Source of the DNA: Actinomycetota bacterium
GTDB lineage: Bacteria > Actinomycetota > Acidimicrobiia > Acidimicrobiales > BP-101
Direction of reading: 5' to 3'
NCBI GenBank assembly: GCA_030838265.1
Contig: JAUTXA010000122.1
Location: 1-13,602 of the forward strand
DNA: 13,602 nucleotides
A program made the translations under genes and the position numbers. Below the pieces are notes generated by a model. It made no database searches, was not told where the DNA came from, and saw nothing but the letters and a program-made list of their open reading frames with translations. Numbering within the stretch: position 1 is the stretch's first letter; each line of letters begins with the position of its first letter. This document shows, in pieces, positions 6,142 through 12,827 of this stretch.

Positions 6142-8331
6142 GTGAACGAACCGCTGACGCGGAAGCAGGTCGGACAGGTCGGCGGCGCCCTGTTCGTTGG
6201 CTCGGGCGCCCTGACGCTGGTCAGCCCCTTCATGCCTACGCCACCGGGCTTCGAGCGGACCGGGGTCTTCGCCATCGGCGTGCTCGCCCTGGTCGCCGGC
6301 CTCGGCATGTGGAAGCTCCCGTGGGAGCGCTGGCCCCGGTGGGCCAGCCTCACCGTCGTCCCCTTTGCCCTGGCCCTGATCGGGCTGCACAACTACTGGG
6401 GCGGCCAGGACCCCTACCGCTACACCATCTTCTTCATGGTCTGCTTCGCCTGGCTGGGCATGTCCCATCGGCGGGGCGTGTCATCGGCCTTCGCCCCGCT
6501 CCTGGCGGTCGGCTACCTCGTCCCGCTGGCCGCCACCCATCACCCGGTCTGGGCCGTGAGCTCGGCGGCCTACGCCGTCCCCCTCTGCGCCTTGATGGGG
6601 GAGACGCTCTCGTGGTTCGCCGACCAGCTGGGCCAGGCCCAGGGAGCGTTGCGCCACAGCGAGGAGCGCTTCCGGTCGCTGGTGCAGAACGCGGCCGACA
6701 TCATCGCCGTGGTCGACGCCGAGGGCGTCCTGCTCTACGACTCCCCGGCCGCGGCCCGCCTGCTGGGCTACGACCACGAGCAGCTTCCCGGCTCGAACGT
6801 CATGGAGCTGGTCCATCCCGACGACCACCAGCCCGTGGCCGCGGCGTTCGACGAGGTCCTGGCCCGCCCCGGCGCGGCCACCACCCTCGAGCTGCGCACC
6901 CGCCACGTGGACGGCCAGTGGAAATGGTTCGAGGCCACCCTCACCAACCTCATCGACGAGCCCAGCGTCAACGGCATCGTGGCCAACCTCTCGGATGTCA
7001 CCGATCGCCGCCTCTCAGCGGAGCGCCTGGCCCACCACGCCTATCACGACGTCCTCACCGGCCTCCCCAACCGGGCCGCCTTCCTCGGCCGCCTCGAGCG
7101 GGTCGTGCAGCGGGCCGCGACCGACGGCACCGAGCTGGCTGTCCTGTTCCTTGACCTCGACGGGTTCAAGGTGGTCAACGACACGTTGGGCCACGAGTCC
7201 GGAGACCGCCTCCTGGCCCAGGTCGCTCATCGCCTGACCCCGGCCGTGCGACCGGGTGACGTGTTCGCCCGGCTGGGCGGCGACGAGTTCACCATCCTGT
7301 TGGACGGGGTCGACGACCCAGCGGTGCCGGCCCGAGTGGCCCAGCGCCTCATTCGCAGCCTCGAGGCCGCGTTCGACGTCGACGGCCACGAGGTCTACCT
7401 GTCGTGCAGCATCGGCATCGCCCTCGGCCAGGGCCGCAACTCGACCGAGGAGCTGCTGCGCCAAGCCGACCTCGCCATGTACCGGGCCAAGGACCGCGGC
7501 CGTTGCCGCTACGAGGTCTTCGACGAGACCTTGGCCGAGCACGCCCAGCTGCGGCTCGCCCTCGAGGCCGATCTTCGCCACGCCGTCGAGAGGGGCGAGC
7601 TCCGCGTCGACTACCAGCCCGAGGTCAACCTCGAGAGCGGCGATGTGGTGGGGGCCGAGGCCCTCGTCCGCTGGGCCCATCCCACGCGCGGCGACATGGG
7701 GGCCATGGACTTCGTCCCCGTCGCCGAGGAGACGGGCCTCATCGGCGCGGTCGGTCGTTGGGTGCTCGAGCAGGCCTGCCAACAGGCGGCGGTCTGGCAC
7801 GCCGAGCTCGGCTCCGCCGCGCCGCGCATGTCGGTCAACGTCTCGGGTCGCCAGCTCCAGGACCACCGCTTCCCTCTCGAGGTGGCGAGTGTGCTGCGCC
7901 GCACCGGCCTGCCCGCCTCGCTCCTCACCCTCGAGATCACCGAGAGCGTGCTGATGGACGACGCCGAGCTGACCATGTCGGCGCTGCGAGCCCTCAAGAC
8001 GCTCGGCGTCGAGCTGGCCATCGACGACTTCGGCACCGGCTACTCGTCGCTGGCCTACCTTCAGCTCTTCCCCGTGGACTGGATCAAGATCGACCGCTCC
8101 TTCGTCGAGGTGATCGTCTCGCCCAGCGAGGAGACGCCGATCATCTCGGCCATGGTGGCCATGGCCCGCAGCCTGGGGATGGAGGTGGTGGCCGAAGGCA
8201 TCGAGTCGGTCGCCCAGCTCGAGACCCTGCGCATGTTGGGGTGCCGCCGAGCCCAGGGCTACCTCTTCGGACGGCCCGGGCACCCCGACGTCATCGCCCA
8301 GCAGCTGCGGGTCGCGCCGGTCGGGGCCTGA
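6142..8331 (+). CDS. Membrane-anchored PAS-GGDEF-EAL protein (c-di-GMP cyclase/phosphodiesterase)
   Basis: A 729-aa signalling protein. Residues 12-155 contain about five hydrophobic segments forming a membrane sensor region of no family I can name. A PAS domain follows (about 172-290; FRSLVQNAADIIAVVD, ending NLSDVTDRR). The GGDEF domain (about 298-460) has an intact GGDEF (379-383) for making c-di-GMP and an intact inhibitory RxxD site (R370-D373) five residues before it. The EAL domain (about 470-715) keeps EAL (506-508), NVS, EITES (598-602), DDFGTGYSS (628-636), IKID (648-651), AEGIE and AQGY, as needed for c-di-GMP hydrolysis. Both activities look possible, so the net direction cannot be predicted. 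The GTG start follows an in-frame stop. AGGAGG (6134-6139) is only 2 nt from GTG, which is unusually close. The gene stands alone and ends before palindrome copy 2. Confidence 0.93.
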   Translation: MNEPLTRKQVGQVGGALFVGSGALTLVSPFMPTPPGFERTGVFAIGVLALVAGLGMWKLPWERWPRWASLTVVPFALALIGLHNYWGGQDPYRYTIFFMVCFAWLGMSHRRGVSSAFAPLLAVGYLVPLAATHHPVWAVSSAAYAVPLCALMGETLSWFADQLGQAQGALRHSEERFRSLVQNAADIIAVVDAEGVLLYDSPAAARLLGYDHEQLPGSNVMELVHPDDHQPVAAAFDEVLARPGAATTLELRTRHVDGQWKWFEATLTNLIDEPSVNGIVANLSDVTDRRLSAERLAHHAYHDVLTGLPNRAAFLGRLERVVQRAATDGTELAVLFLDLDGFKVVNDTLGHESGDRLLAQVAHRLTPAVRPGDVFARLGGDEFTILLDGVDDPAVPARVAQRLIRSLEAAFDVDGHEVYLSCSIGIALGQGRNSTEELLRQADLAMYRAKDRGRCRYEVFDETLAEHAQLRLALEADLRHAVERGELRVDYQPEVNLESGDVVGAEALVRWAHPTRGDMGAMDFVPVAEETGLIGAVGRWVLEQACQQAAVWHAELGSAAPRMSVNVSGRQLQDHRFPLEVASVLRRTGLPASLLTLEITESVLMDDAELTMSALRALKTLGVELAIDDFGTGYSSLAYLQLFPVDWIKIDRSFVEVIVSPSEETPIISAMVAMARSLGMEVVAEGIESVAQLETLRMLGCRRAQGYLFGRPGHPDVIAQQLRVAPVGA

Positions 8332-8344
8332 GCCCGCCGTCATT

Positions 8345-8396
8345 GGTTTTGGCACCAGATCTGGTCGCGGGGGCGACCAGATCTGGTGCCAAAACC
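8345..8396. repeat. 52-bp intergenic palindrome, copy 2 (possible bidirectional terminator)
   Basis: Two 24-bp arms (8345-8368 and 8373-8396) are perfect inverted repeats around a GGGG loop. Each arm contains the self-complementary 12-mer ACCAGATCTGGT (8354-8365 and 8376-8387), so alternative nested folds are possible. It lies in the 76-bp gap between the convergent GGDEF-EAL and prenyl synthase genes. Compared with copy 1 the arms carry T where copy 1 has C, and the opposite arm carries the matching A for G, so pairing is kept. No T-run follows either side. Confidence 0.9.
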
Positions 8397-8407
8397 TCTT
8401 CGGGGGT

Positions 8408-9478
8408 CTAGTGGTCGCGGCCGGCCACGAAGTGGGCCAGCTCGACGAGGTGGGTGACGGCGACGGGGGCGAGCGAGGAGCGGCCGATGGCGTCGATCGC
8501 CTCGGATGCCAGCCGGTCGATGGCCCCTTCGATCTCGGCCCGGGCCCCGGTGTCGATGAGGACGGCCTGGATGTCGACCACCTCGTCATCGCTCAGGTCG
8601 GGCGAGCCGAAGCGGGTCTCGAGCAGCGTGACGGCCGCGCCCTCGGCCCTGATGCGGGCCGCGGCGTAGAGCGGCGTGGGCTTGCCTTCGCGCAGGTCCT
8701 CGCCCACCGGCTTGCCGGTCACGGTGCTGTCGCCGAAGGCGCCGAGCAGGTCGTCGCGCAGCTGGAAGGCCTCGCCCAGCGGCATGCCGTAGGCGGTGAG
8801 CTCGGGCTCGAGGTCGGCGAAGCGCCCGGCCAGGGCCGCCCCGAGGTGGAGGGGTCGCTCGACGGTGTACTTGCCGGACTTGTACTGGCTGATGCGGCGG
8901 GTGACCTCGGGGTCGTGCTCGTTGCGGGCGGTGCCGACGAGGTCGAGATACTGGCCGATGTTCACCTCGAGCCGCAGCTGGTTGAACACCTCGAGCGCCT
9001 CGGGCGACGCCCCGGCCAAGAGGATGTCGGCGTAGACGAAGGCCAGGTCGCCGACCAGGATGGCGACGCCCTCGCCGAAGCGCCGCCCCTCGCCCCGCCA
9101 CTGGGCGAGGGTGTGGCGATCCTCGAACGTGACGTGGATGGTGTCGAGCCCCCGCCGTCGCGACGAGCCATCCATGATGTCGTCGTGGATGAGGGCGAAG
9201 GTGTGCAGCAGCTCGAGGGCCGCGCCCGCGGCCACCACCCGCCCATCGTTCGGGTCGCCGCCCGCGCCGACGAACGCCCAGTGACAGAAGGCGGGGCGAA
9301 GGCGCTTTCCACCGGCGAGGACGAGGTCGCGCAGGGCGCTGAGCGGCGCGTCCAGTTGCGGGTCGATGTCGGCCCATCGCGCGATCTCGGCGTCGAGCAA
9401 GGCCGCCATGCGGGCATCGACCGGCGCGCCGATCGAGCTCAGTGCGGCGGGGACGGTCGCAGTGGTGGACGAGGACAT
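8408..9478 (-). CDS. Polyprenyl diphosphate synthase, probably geranylgeranyl diphosphate synthase
   Basis: A 356-aa trans-isoprenyl diphosphate synthase that adds isopentenyl units to an allylic diphosphate. The substrate-binding GGKRLRP is at 56-62, the first Asp-rich motif is DDIMD (99-103), and the second region is FQLRDDLLGAFGD (238-250), in the actinobacterial form rather than classic DDxxD. The aromatic F94, five residues before the first motif, fits type-I GGPP synthases that stop at C20; this product call is inferred. KYTVERPLHLG (203-213) is also typical. The open frame extends much further upstream, opposite the SDR gene, but that part is a shadow. ATG 9478 matches the family start and length. 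A -10-like TAGCAT on the minus strand (9493-9498) lies 14 nt upstream. It uses products of the MEP pathway that starts with dxs in this window, though it is on a separate transcript. Confidence 0.92.
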   Translation of the reverse strand: MSSSTTATVPAALSSIGAPVDARMAALLDAEIARWADIDPQLDAPLSALRDLVLAGGKRLRPAFCHWAFVGAGGDPNDGRVVAAGAALELLHTFALIHDDIMDGSSRRRGLDTIHVTFEDRHTLAQWRGEGRRFGEGVAILVGDLAFVYADILLAGASPEALEVFNQLRLEVNIGQYLDLVGTARNEHDPEVTRRISQYKSGKYTVERPLHLGAALAGRFADLEPELTAYGMPLGEAFQLRDDLLGAFGDSTVTGKPVGEDLREGKPTPLYAAARIRAEGAAVTLLETRFGSPDLSDDEVVDIQAVLIDTGARAEIEGAIDRLASEAIDAIGRSSLAPVAVTHLVELAHFVAGRDH

Positions 9479-9492
9479 GGCGTTCGGGATCG

Positions 9493-9519
9493 ATGCTAGG
9501 CGTCGTGAGCGAATAGGTT
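9493..9519. promoter_or_regulatory. Compact divergent promoter region
   Basis: Only 48 bp separate the start codons of the prenyl synthase gene (minus, 9478) and the SDR gene (plus, 9527). A plus-strand -10-like TAGGTT (9514-9519) ends 7 nt before the SDR ATG, consistent with a leaderless transcript. A minus-strand -10-like TAGCAT (complement of 9493-9498) would give the prenyl synthase a very short leader. No good -35 hexamers are visible. Such close divergent promoters would compete for polymerase. Confidence 0.4.
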
Positions 9520-9526
9520 CACCCCC

Positions 9527-10291
9527 ATGCCTGGCCTCTTCGACCTCAGCGGACACGTCGCCCTGATCACCGGCGGCAACAGCGGCATCGGCCTCGGGAT
9601 GGCCGAGGGCCTGGCGTCCTGCGGCGCCGACGTCGCCATCTGGGGGACCAACCAGGCCAAGAACGAGGCGGCCGAGAAGCAGCTGGCGGCGCATGGCACC
9701 AAGGTGGCCGCCTTCCGGTGCGACGTGGGCGAGGAGTCCGAGGTCGACGCCGCCTTCGCCGCAACCCTCGAGACCTTCGGGCGCGTCGACTCGTGCTTCG
9801 CCAATGCCGGCATCGGCGGCGGAGCGCCTTCGTTCACCCAGCTCACCCTCGAGGAGTGGCGGCGGGTCACGCGCGTCAACCTCGACGGCGCCTTCCTCAC
9901 CCTTCGGGCCGCGGCCCGCCACATGGTCGAGCGCGGCGGCGGCGGCAGCCTGGTCGTGACATCGTCCCTCGCCTCGATCGAGGGGGCGCGCAACCAGCAC
10001 TACGCCGCCACCAAGGGCGGGGTCAACGCCATGATGCGGGGGCTGGCGGTCGAGCTGGCCCGGTACGAGATCCGCTGCAACTCCATCCTGCCGGGATGGA
10101 TCGAGACACCCATGACCGACGGCGTCCTCTCGTGGGATCGCTTCATCGAGAAGGTCCTCCCCCGCGTGCCGATGCGGCGCTGGGGCGAGCCGTCGGACTT
10201 CGCCGGCGCCGCCGTCTACCTGGCCAGCCCGGCCTCGAAGTACCACACCGGCGACACCCTGGTCATCGACGGCGGCTACGCCGTCTTCTAG
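9527..10291 (+). CDS. Short-chain dehydrogenase/reductase, SDR family
   Basis: A 254-aa classical SDR, an NAD(P)-dependent oxidoreductase of Rossmann fold. The cofactor motif TGGNSGIG is at 15-22, NAG at 93-95, the catalytic Asn in RVNLDG (N118), Ser at about 146, and Tyr159-x3-Lys163 in YAATK. The C-terminal GDTLVIDGGYAVF is typical of the FabG/glucose dehydrogenase-like group. Sugar alcohols, 3-oxoacyl and steroid-like substrates all remain possible. In the cofactor-selecting loop after the second strand (AIWGTNQAKN) there is no acidic residue at the usual NAD-specific spot, so NADP use is possible. It has no Shine-Dalgarno sequence and a leaderless-type -10 box. The last four codons including the stop are repeated directly downstream. 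Confidence 0.9.
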   Translation: MPGLFDLSGHVALITGGNSGIGLGMAEGLASCGADVAIWGTNQAKNEAAEKQLAAHGTKVAAFRCDVGEESEVDAAFAATLETFGRVDSCFANAGIGGGAPSFTQLTLEEWRRVTRVNLDGAFLTLRAAARHMVERGGGGSLVVTSSLASIEGARNQHYAATKGGVNAMMRGLAVELARYEIRCNSILPGWIETPMTDGVLSWDRFIEKVLPRVPMRRWGEPSDFAGAAVYLASPASKYHTGDTLVIDGGYAVF

Positions 10292-10303
10292 GCCGTCTTC
10301 TAG
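10280..10303 (+). repeat. Exact 12-bp tandem duplication spanning the SDR stop codon
   Basis: GCCGTCTTCTAG occurs at 10280-10291 and again at 10292-10303, in frame, giving Ala-Val-Phe-stop twice. The second copy creates a small palindrome, CTTCTAGAAG (10298-10307), in the 18-bp gap before the convergent PAP2 gene. This is probably a replication-slippage duplication. It leaves the protein unchanged and adds a second in-frame stop. Confidence 0.9.
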
Positions 10304-10309
10304 AAGGGC

Positions 10310-11089
10310 TTACAGGGCGGCGGGTTGGGCGGCCTTTGGGGTGCGGAGCGAGATGCGGCGGGTGATCTCGCGTCCGACGAGATAGCCGCCGCCGAAGACG
10401 GCGACGCCGCCGGCCGCGTCGAGGATGAAGTGGTTGGCGGTGACGACGATGACGAAGAGGGTGATGAACGGGTAGGCGACCATCAGGGCCTTTGACCAGC
10501 GATGGCGAAGGGCGGGGTAGAGGACGAAGGCGCACCACGACGACCAACCGAAGTGCAGGCTGGGCATCGCCGCGTACTGGTTCGAGACCTTCTGCATGGC
10601 CCCGGAGTCGAAGTTCCAGAGGCCGCCGACCGACTTCAGCGTGTCGACGAAGTGGTAGTGCACGCCGGAGGGGAACTCGTAGAGCAGCCGCGGCGGCAGC
10701 AGTGGGAAGAAGGCGAACCCGAGCAGCGCCAGGGCCGTCATGCAAGCCAGGGTGTTGCGCCAGAGGGGGTAGCGCTCGGGCATGCGCCGGAAGCAGTACA
10801 CGAGGGCGACGATGGTCACGATGAAGTGGGCCGAGCCGTAGAAGTTGTCGGCGATCCAGACCAGCCAGCGGGCGTGGCGCAGGAAGATCTCCTGGATCCC
10901 GTGCTCGACGAAGATGTGCAGGGCCCGCTCGGCGGCGATGATGCGGCGGGCGTTGTGGAAGGCGTGCTCGGGCCCCGCCCCCTTGACGCCCGCGTTGCGG
11001 ACGGCGGAGTACACGCCGTAGAAGACGAGCACGTAGAGGACCTCCCGCCACCAGCGCAGGCGGGGATGTCTGGGAGGTGAGTCGGTCAC
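10310..11089 (-). CDS. PAP2/Aur1-like integral membrane phosphatase or phosphotransferase
   Basis: A 259-aa polytopic membrane protein. Phosphatase-superfamily motifs appear as PPRLL (132-136, the basic C1-like site), MPSLHFGWS (175-183, C2, with H179) and ANHFILDAAGG (218-228, C3, with H220 and D224). The spacing and the NQYAAMPSLH form resemble the Aur1/inositolphosphotransferase branch of PAP2 proteins (PAP2_3 type), common in actinobacteria. Hydrophobic segments lie at about 16-30, 75-100, 112-131, 183-196, 203-218 and 225-238. It probably moves or removes a phosphate head group on a lipid or polyprenyl phosphate at the outer membrane face; the substrate is unknown. The start is GTG 11089, whose GTGA overlaps the stop of the upstream gene by 4 bp, implying coupled translation. 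The longer open frame upstream overlaps that gene and is rejected. Confidence 0.88.
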   Translation of the reverse strand: MTDSPPRHPRLRWWREVLYVLVFYGVYSAVRNAGVKGAGPEHAFHNARRIIAAERALHIFVEHGIQEIFLRHARWLVWIADNFYGSAHFIVTIVALVYCFRRMPERYPLWRNTLACMTALALLGFAFFPLLPPRLLYEFPSGVHYHFVDTLKSVGGLWNFDSGAMQKVSNQYAAMPSLHFGWSSWCAFVLYPALRHRWSKALMVAYPFITLFVIVVTANHFILDAAGGVAVFGGGYLVGREITRRISLRTPKAAQPAAL

Positions 11090-12063
11090 GCCTCGATCGG
11101 CGTGCGGACGCCCGAGCGCGAGCGGCTGCCCAAGGCAAAGGCGGGAGCCCCGAGCAGGCTCACCCCCAGGTTGACGAAGTAGATGAGCAGGCCGAGGGCC
11201 ACGGCGTCGGCACTGGCCACGCCCAAGGGGTGCAAGAAGAAGACCAGCGTGGCCTCCCGGGTGCCGAGACCGCCGATGGTTATGGGCAGGACCTGCACGA
11301 TGGCCACGACGGGGAAGTAGGCGAGCACCGCCGTCCACCCCACGGGCAGGCCCATGGTGTGCACGGCGAAGAACACCGCCACCATCACGGCCAGTTGGTA
11401 GGCGACCGAGGCGGTGAGCACCTCGACGGCCAGGCCCGGGTGGTGGCGCATGCGGTCGAGGCCCAGGTGGATGGCCCCCGTGAAGCGGCGCCACCCGTCG
11501 GCGCTCGACAGGCGACCCCCGACGCTGGGGCTGCCGGCCAGGAACAGGACGATGGCCAGCAGCAGCAGGGTGAAGAGGGCGACCGTCAGTGCGGTGTGGC
11601 TGGCGGGGCCGGGTCGCCCGGTGAGCAGGCCCCGGTTGCCGACGATGGCCAAGAGGGTGAGGAGCGGGAGCACCAGCCAGCCGCTGAGGCGCTCGATGAT
11701 CACCGACGCCGTGGTGCCCGGCGTGTCGTGGTTGGTGCTCGACAGCCGGCTGATCCGCAGCACGTCGCCGCCGATGGTGGACGGGAGGAAGTTGCCAACG
11801 AAGAGACTGGCCAGATAGTGACGAAGGAGCGCCGGGTAGCTGGATTCGAGGTCGAGGGCGGCCAGCACCCGATGCCAACGCAGAGCCGACAGGGTCACGC
11901 CGGTGAGGGCCATCGCGAAGGTGGCCACCAGCCAGGCGAAGGTCGAGGCGTGCAACGGCGGCAGGTGGAGCTCGTGGAGGTCGACGTGGGTGGCCAGCCA
12001 GCCCAGCATCAGCACGCTGCCGGCGATGCGTAGGACAGGGGCGGCCGTCTTCAATCGCTGCAC
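11086..12063 (-). CDS. Lysylphosphatidylglycerol synthase TM/UPF0104 (AglD-like) membrane protein
   Basis: A 325-aa integral membrane protein of the flippase-like UPF0104 family (related to the membrane part of MprF and to AglD). Family signatures are clear: FVGNFLPSTIGGDVLRISRLS (starting at residue 88), ERLSGWL (124-130) and VLPITIGGLGTREATLVFFL (from residue 258). About eight hydrophobic segments are visible, and no soluble aminoacyl-transferase domain is present. Members are thought to move lipid-linked molecules across the membrane or assist lipid modification; the role here is inferred only. GTG 12063 has a strong purine-rich ribosome site (GGGGAGGG, complement of 12068-12075). It is followed by the PAP2-like gene with a 4-bp overlap, so the two products probably act on the same lipid substrate. 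Confidence 0.9.
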   Translation of the reverse strand: MQRLKTAAPVLRIAGSVLMLGWLATHVDLHELHLPPLHASTFAWLVATFAMALTGVTLSALRWHRVLAALDLESSYPALLRHYLASLFVGNFLPSTIGGDVLRISRLSSTNHDTPGTTASVIIERLSGWLVLPLLTLLAIVGNRGLLTGRPGPASHTALTVALFTLLLLAIVLFLAGSPSVGGRLSSADGWRRFTGAIHLGLDRMRHHPGLAVEVLTASVAYQLAVMVAVFFAVHTMGLPVGWTAVLAYFPVVAIVQVLPITIGGLGTREATLVFFLHPLGVASADAVALGLLIYFVNLGVSLLGAPAFALGSRSRSGVRTPIEA

Positions 12064-12089
12064 GCTGCCCTCCCCCTTTCGACCCTGGT

Positions 12090-12096
12090 TAGGGTA
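12090..12096. promoter_or_regulatory. Overlapping divergent -10 boxes
   Basis: TAGGGT (12090-12095, plus) and TACCCT (complement of 12091-12096, minus) are -10-like hexamers on opposite strands that nearly coincide, next to the palindrome GGGTACCC (12092-12099). They would serve the lipoprotein gene and the UPF0104 gene respectively, each with a short leader. No -35 match is evident, so this is only a suggestion. Confidence 0.25.
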
Positions 12097-12157
12097 CCCG
12101 CCTGCGGTCCGAACGGGGACCGGAAGGATCGGTGCCCACCCTGCTCAGAATTCGTCG

Positions 12158-12195
12158 CCATTGTCGTCGATTCGACGTCGATTCGATGCCAATGG
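12158..12195. promoter_or_regulatory. 38-bp near-perfect dyad over the start of the lipoprotein gene
   Basis: The left half CCATTGTCGTCGATTCGAC (12158-12176) and the reverse complement of 12177-12195 match at 16 of 19 positions. The core TCGACGTCGA (12172-12181) is perfect and the outer arms CCATTG/CAATGG are perfect. The 10-mer GTCGATTCGA also repeats directly with an 11-bp step (12166-12175 and 12177-12186). Two candidate ATG codons (12186 and 12192) lie in the right half. It could be a dimeric repressor site, or an mRNA hairpin hiding the start codon. Confidence 0.5.
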
Positions 12196-12806
12196 GTCGC
12201 TCGGGGTTGGCCCGTCGATGGGCCCGGGCCGGCGTCGCTCTCGTGCTGGCGGGGTCGAGCCTCAGTGCCTGCGCCGGTCACCGCGACCCACCCGAGGCGG
12301 TGGTGGCCCAGGCCCCGACGAAGACCCTTGCCGCCCGCCGGGCCCAGGTGGCGGTCGCCACCCCGACCGGCACCCTGACTGGCGTCCTCTCGCCCTCGGC
12401 GGCGGGCGGCACGATCGGCAGCCACCTGGTCGAGCCCGGGGCGGCCGCCGGCTCGCTTCCCGAGCTGCTCGCCGCCAGCCCCTACCTCGCCATCGACCTG
12501 GTGCGGGGACGGACCCGCGTCGAGACCTACGGCGGCGCCGAGGTGAGGGGCCACTCCACCTTTCGCTACGACCTCGACGTGTCACCGGCCGACGCCCTCG
12601 GCCTGGCCCCCGAAGGACGCCGGCCCGCCATCCGGGCCCTCATGGCCCAGATGCGCTCGCCCACCCTCTTCGTCGACGTGTGGGTCGACGAGCGGGGCCG
12701 CCTGCTGCGCGTCCAGCTTCCGGCCGACCCCAACGAGAAGCGACCCGGCTACCTGGGCGGCAAGCTCGTCGCCTTCGTCACCGTCGACCTGTTCGGCTTC
12801 CAATAG
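12186..12806 (+). CDS. Probable exported lipoprotein, LppX/LolA-like fold suspected
   Basis: 206 aa from ATG 12186. The N-terminus has a basic region (GRSGLARRWARAG), a hydrophobic stretch (VALVLAGSS) and a lipobox LSAC with Cys29, so the mature protein is probably lipid-anchored outside the membrane. The remainder alternates beta-like strands; HSTFRYDLDVSPADAL, then FVDVWVDERGRLLRVQLP, resembles LppX/LprG- or LolA-like lipid-binding lipoproteins, a weak recognition. An in-frame GTG at 12132 with a GGAAGG site 4 nt upstream is the main alternative start. I prefer 12186 (or ATG 12192) because the earlier start would put the lipobox Cys at residue 47, and codons between 12132 and 12186 often end in A or T, unlike the rest. 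It ends 21 bp before the hydrolase gene, so the two are probably co-transcribed. Confidence 0.72.
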   Translation: MPMGRSGLARRWARAGVALVLAGSSLSACAGHRDPPEAVVAQAPTKTLAARRAQVAVATPTGTLTGVLSPSAAGGTIGSHLVEPGAAAGSLPELLAASPYLAIDLVRGRTRVETYGGAEVRGHSTFRYDLDVSPADALGLAPEGRRPAIRALMAQMRSPTLFVDVWVDERGRLLRVQLPADPNEKRPGYLGGKLVAFVTVDLFGFQ

Positions 12807-12816
12807 CCTCACCCGC

Positions 12817-12822
12817 AGGAGG
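12817..12822 (+). promoter_or_regulatory. Strong Shine-Dalgarno site of the alpha/beta hydrolase gene
   Basis: AGGAGG lies 5 nt before ATG 12828, near-ideal spacing. It contrasts with the leaderless genes earlier in the window and fits internal translation initiation on a shared mRNA with the lipoprotein gene. Confidence 0.75.
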
Positions 12823-12827
12823 TCTCC

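Noticed and set aside
3806..6145. 779-aa plus-strand open frame
   Set aside because: It is antisense to dxs and the hisN-like gene, both with clear homology; its composition is biased and repetitive with no recognisable domain.
2795..8396. CRISPR or transposon ends formed by the two palindromes
   Set aside because: There are only two copies 5.5 kb apart, no spacers, no transposase between them, and the intervening genes are ordinary housekeeping genes.
8411..9499. 362-aa plus-strand open frame
   Set aside because: It is antisense to the prenyl synthase with no recognisable motif.
8408..10246. Longer 612-aa version of the prenyl synthase
   Set aside because: The extra 256 residues are antisense to the SDR gene; ATG 9478 gives the normal family length.
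10310..11878. Longer 522-aa version of the PAP2 protein
   Set aside because: The extra part is an out-of-frame reading of the UPF0104 gene on the same strand; the GTGA overlap supports GTG 11089.
11077..12033. 318-aa plus-strand open frame rich in Gln, Gly and His
   Set aside because: It is antisense to the UPF0104 gene; the composition reflects the complement of hydrophobic codons.
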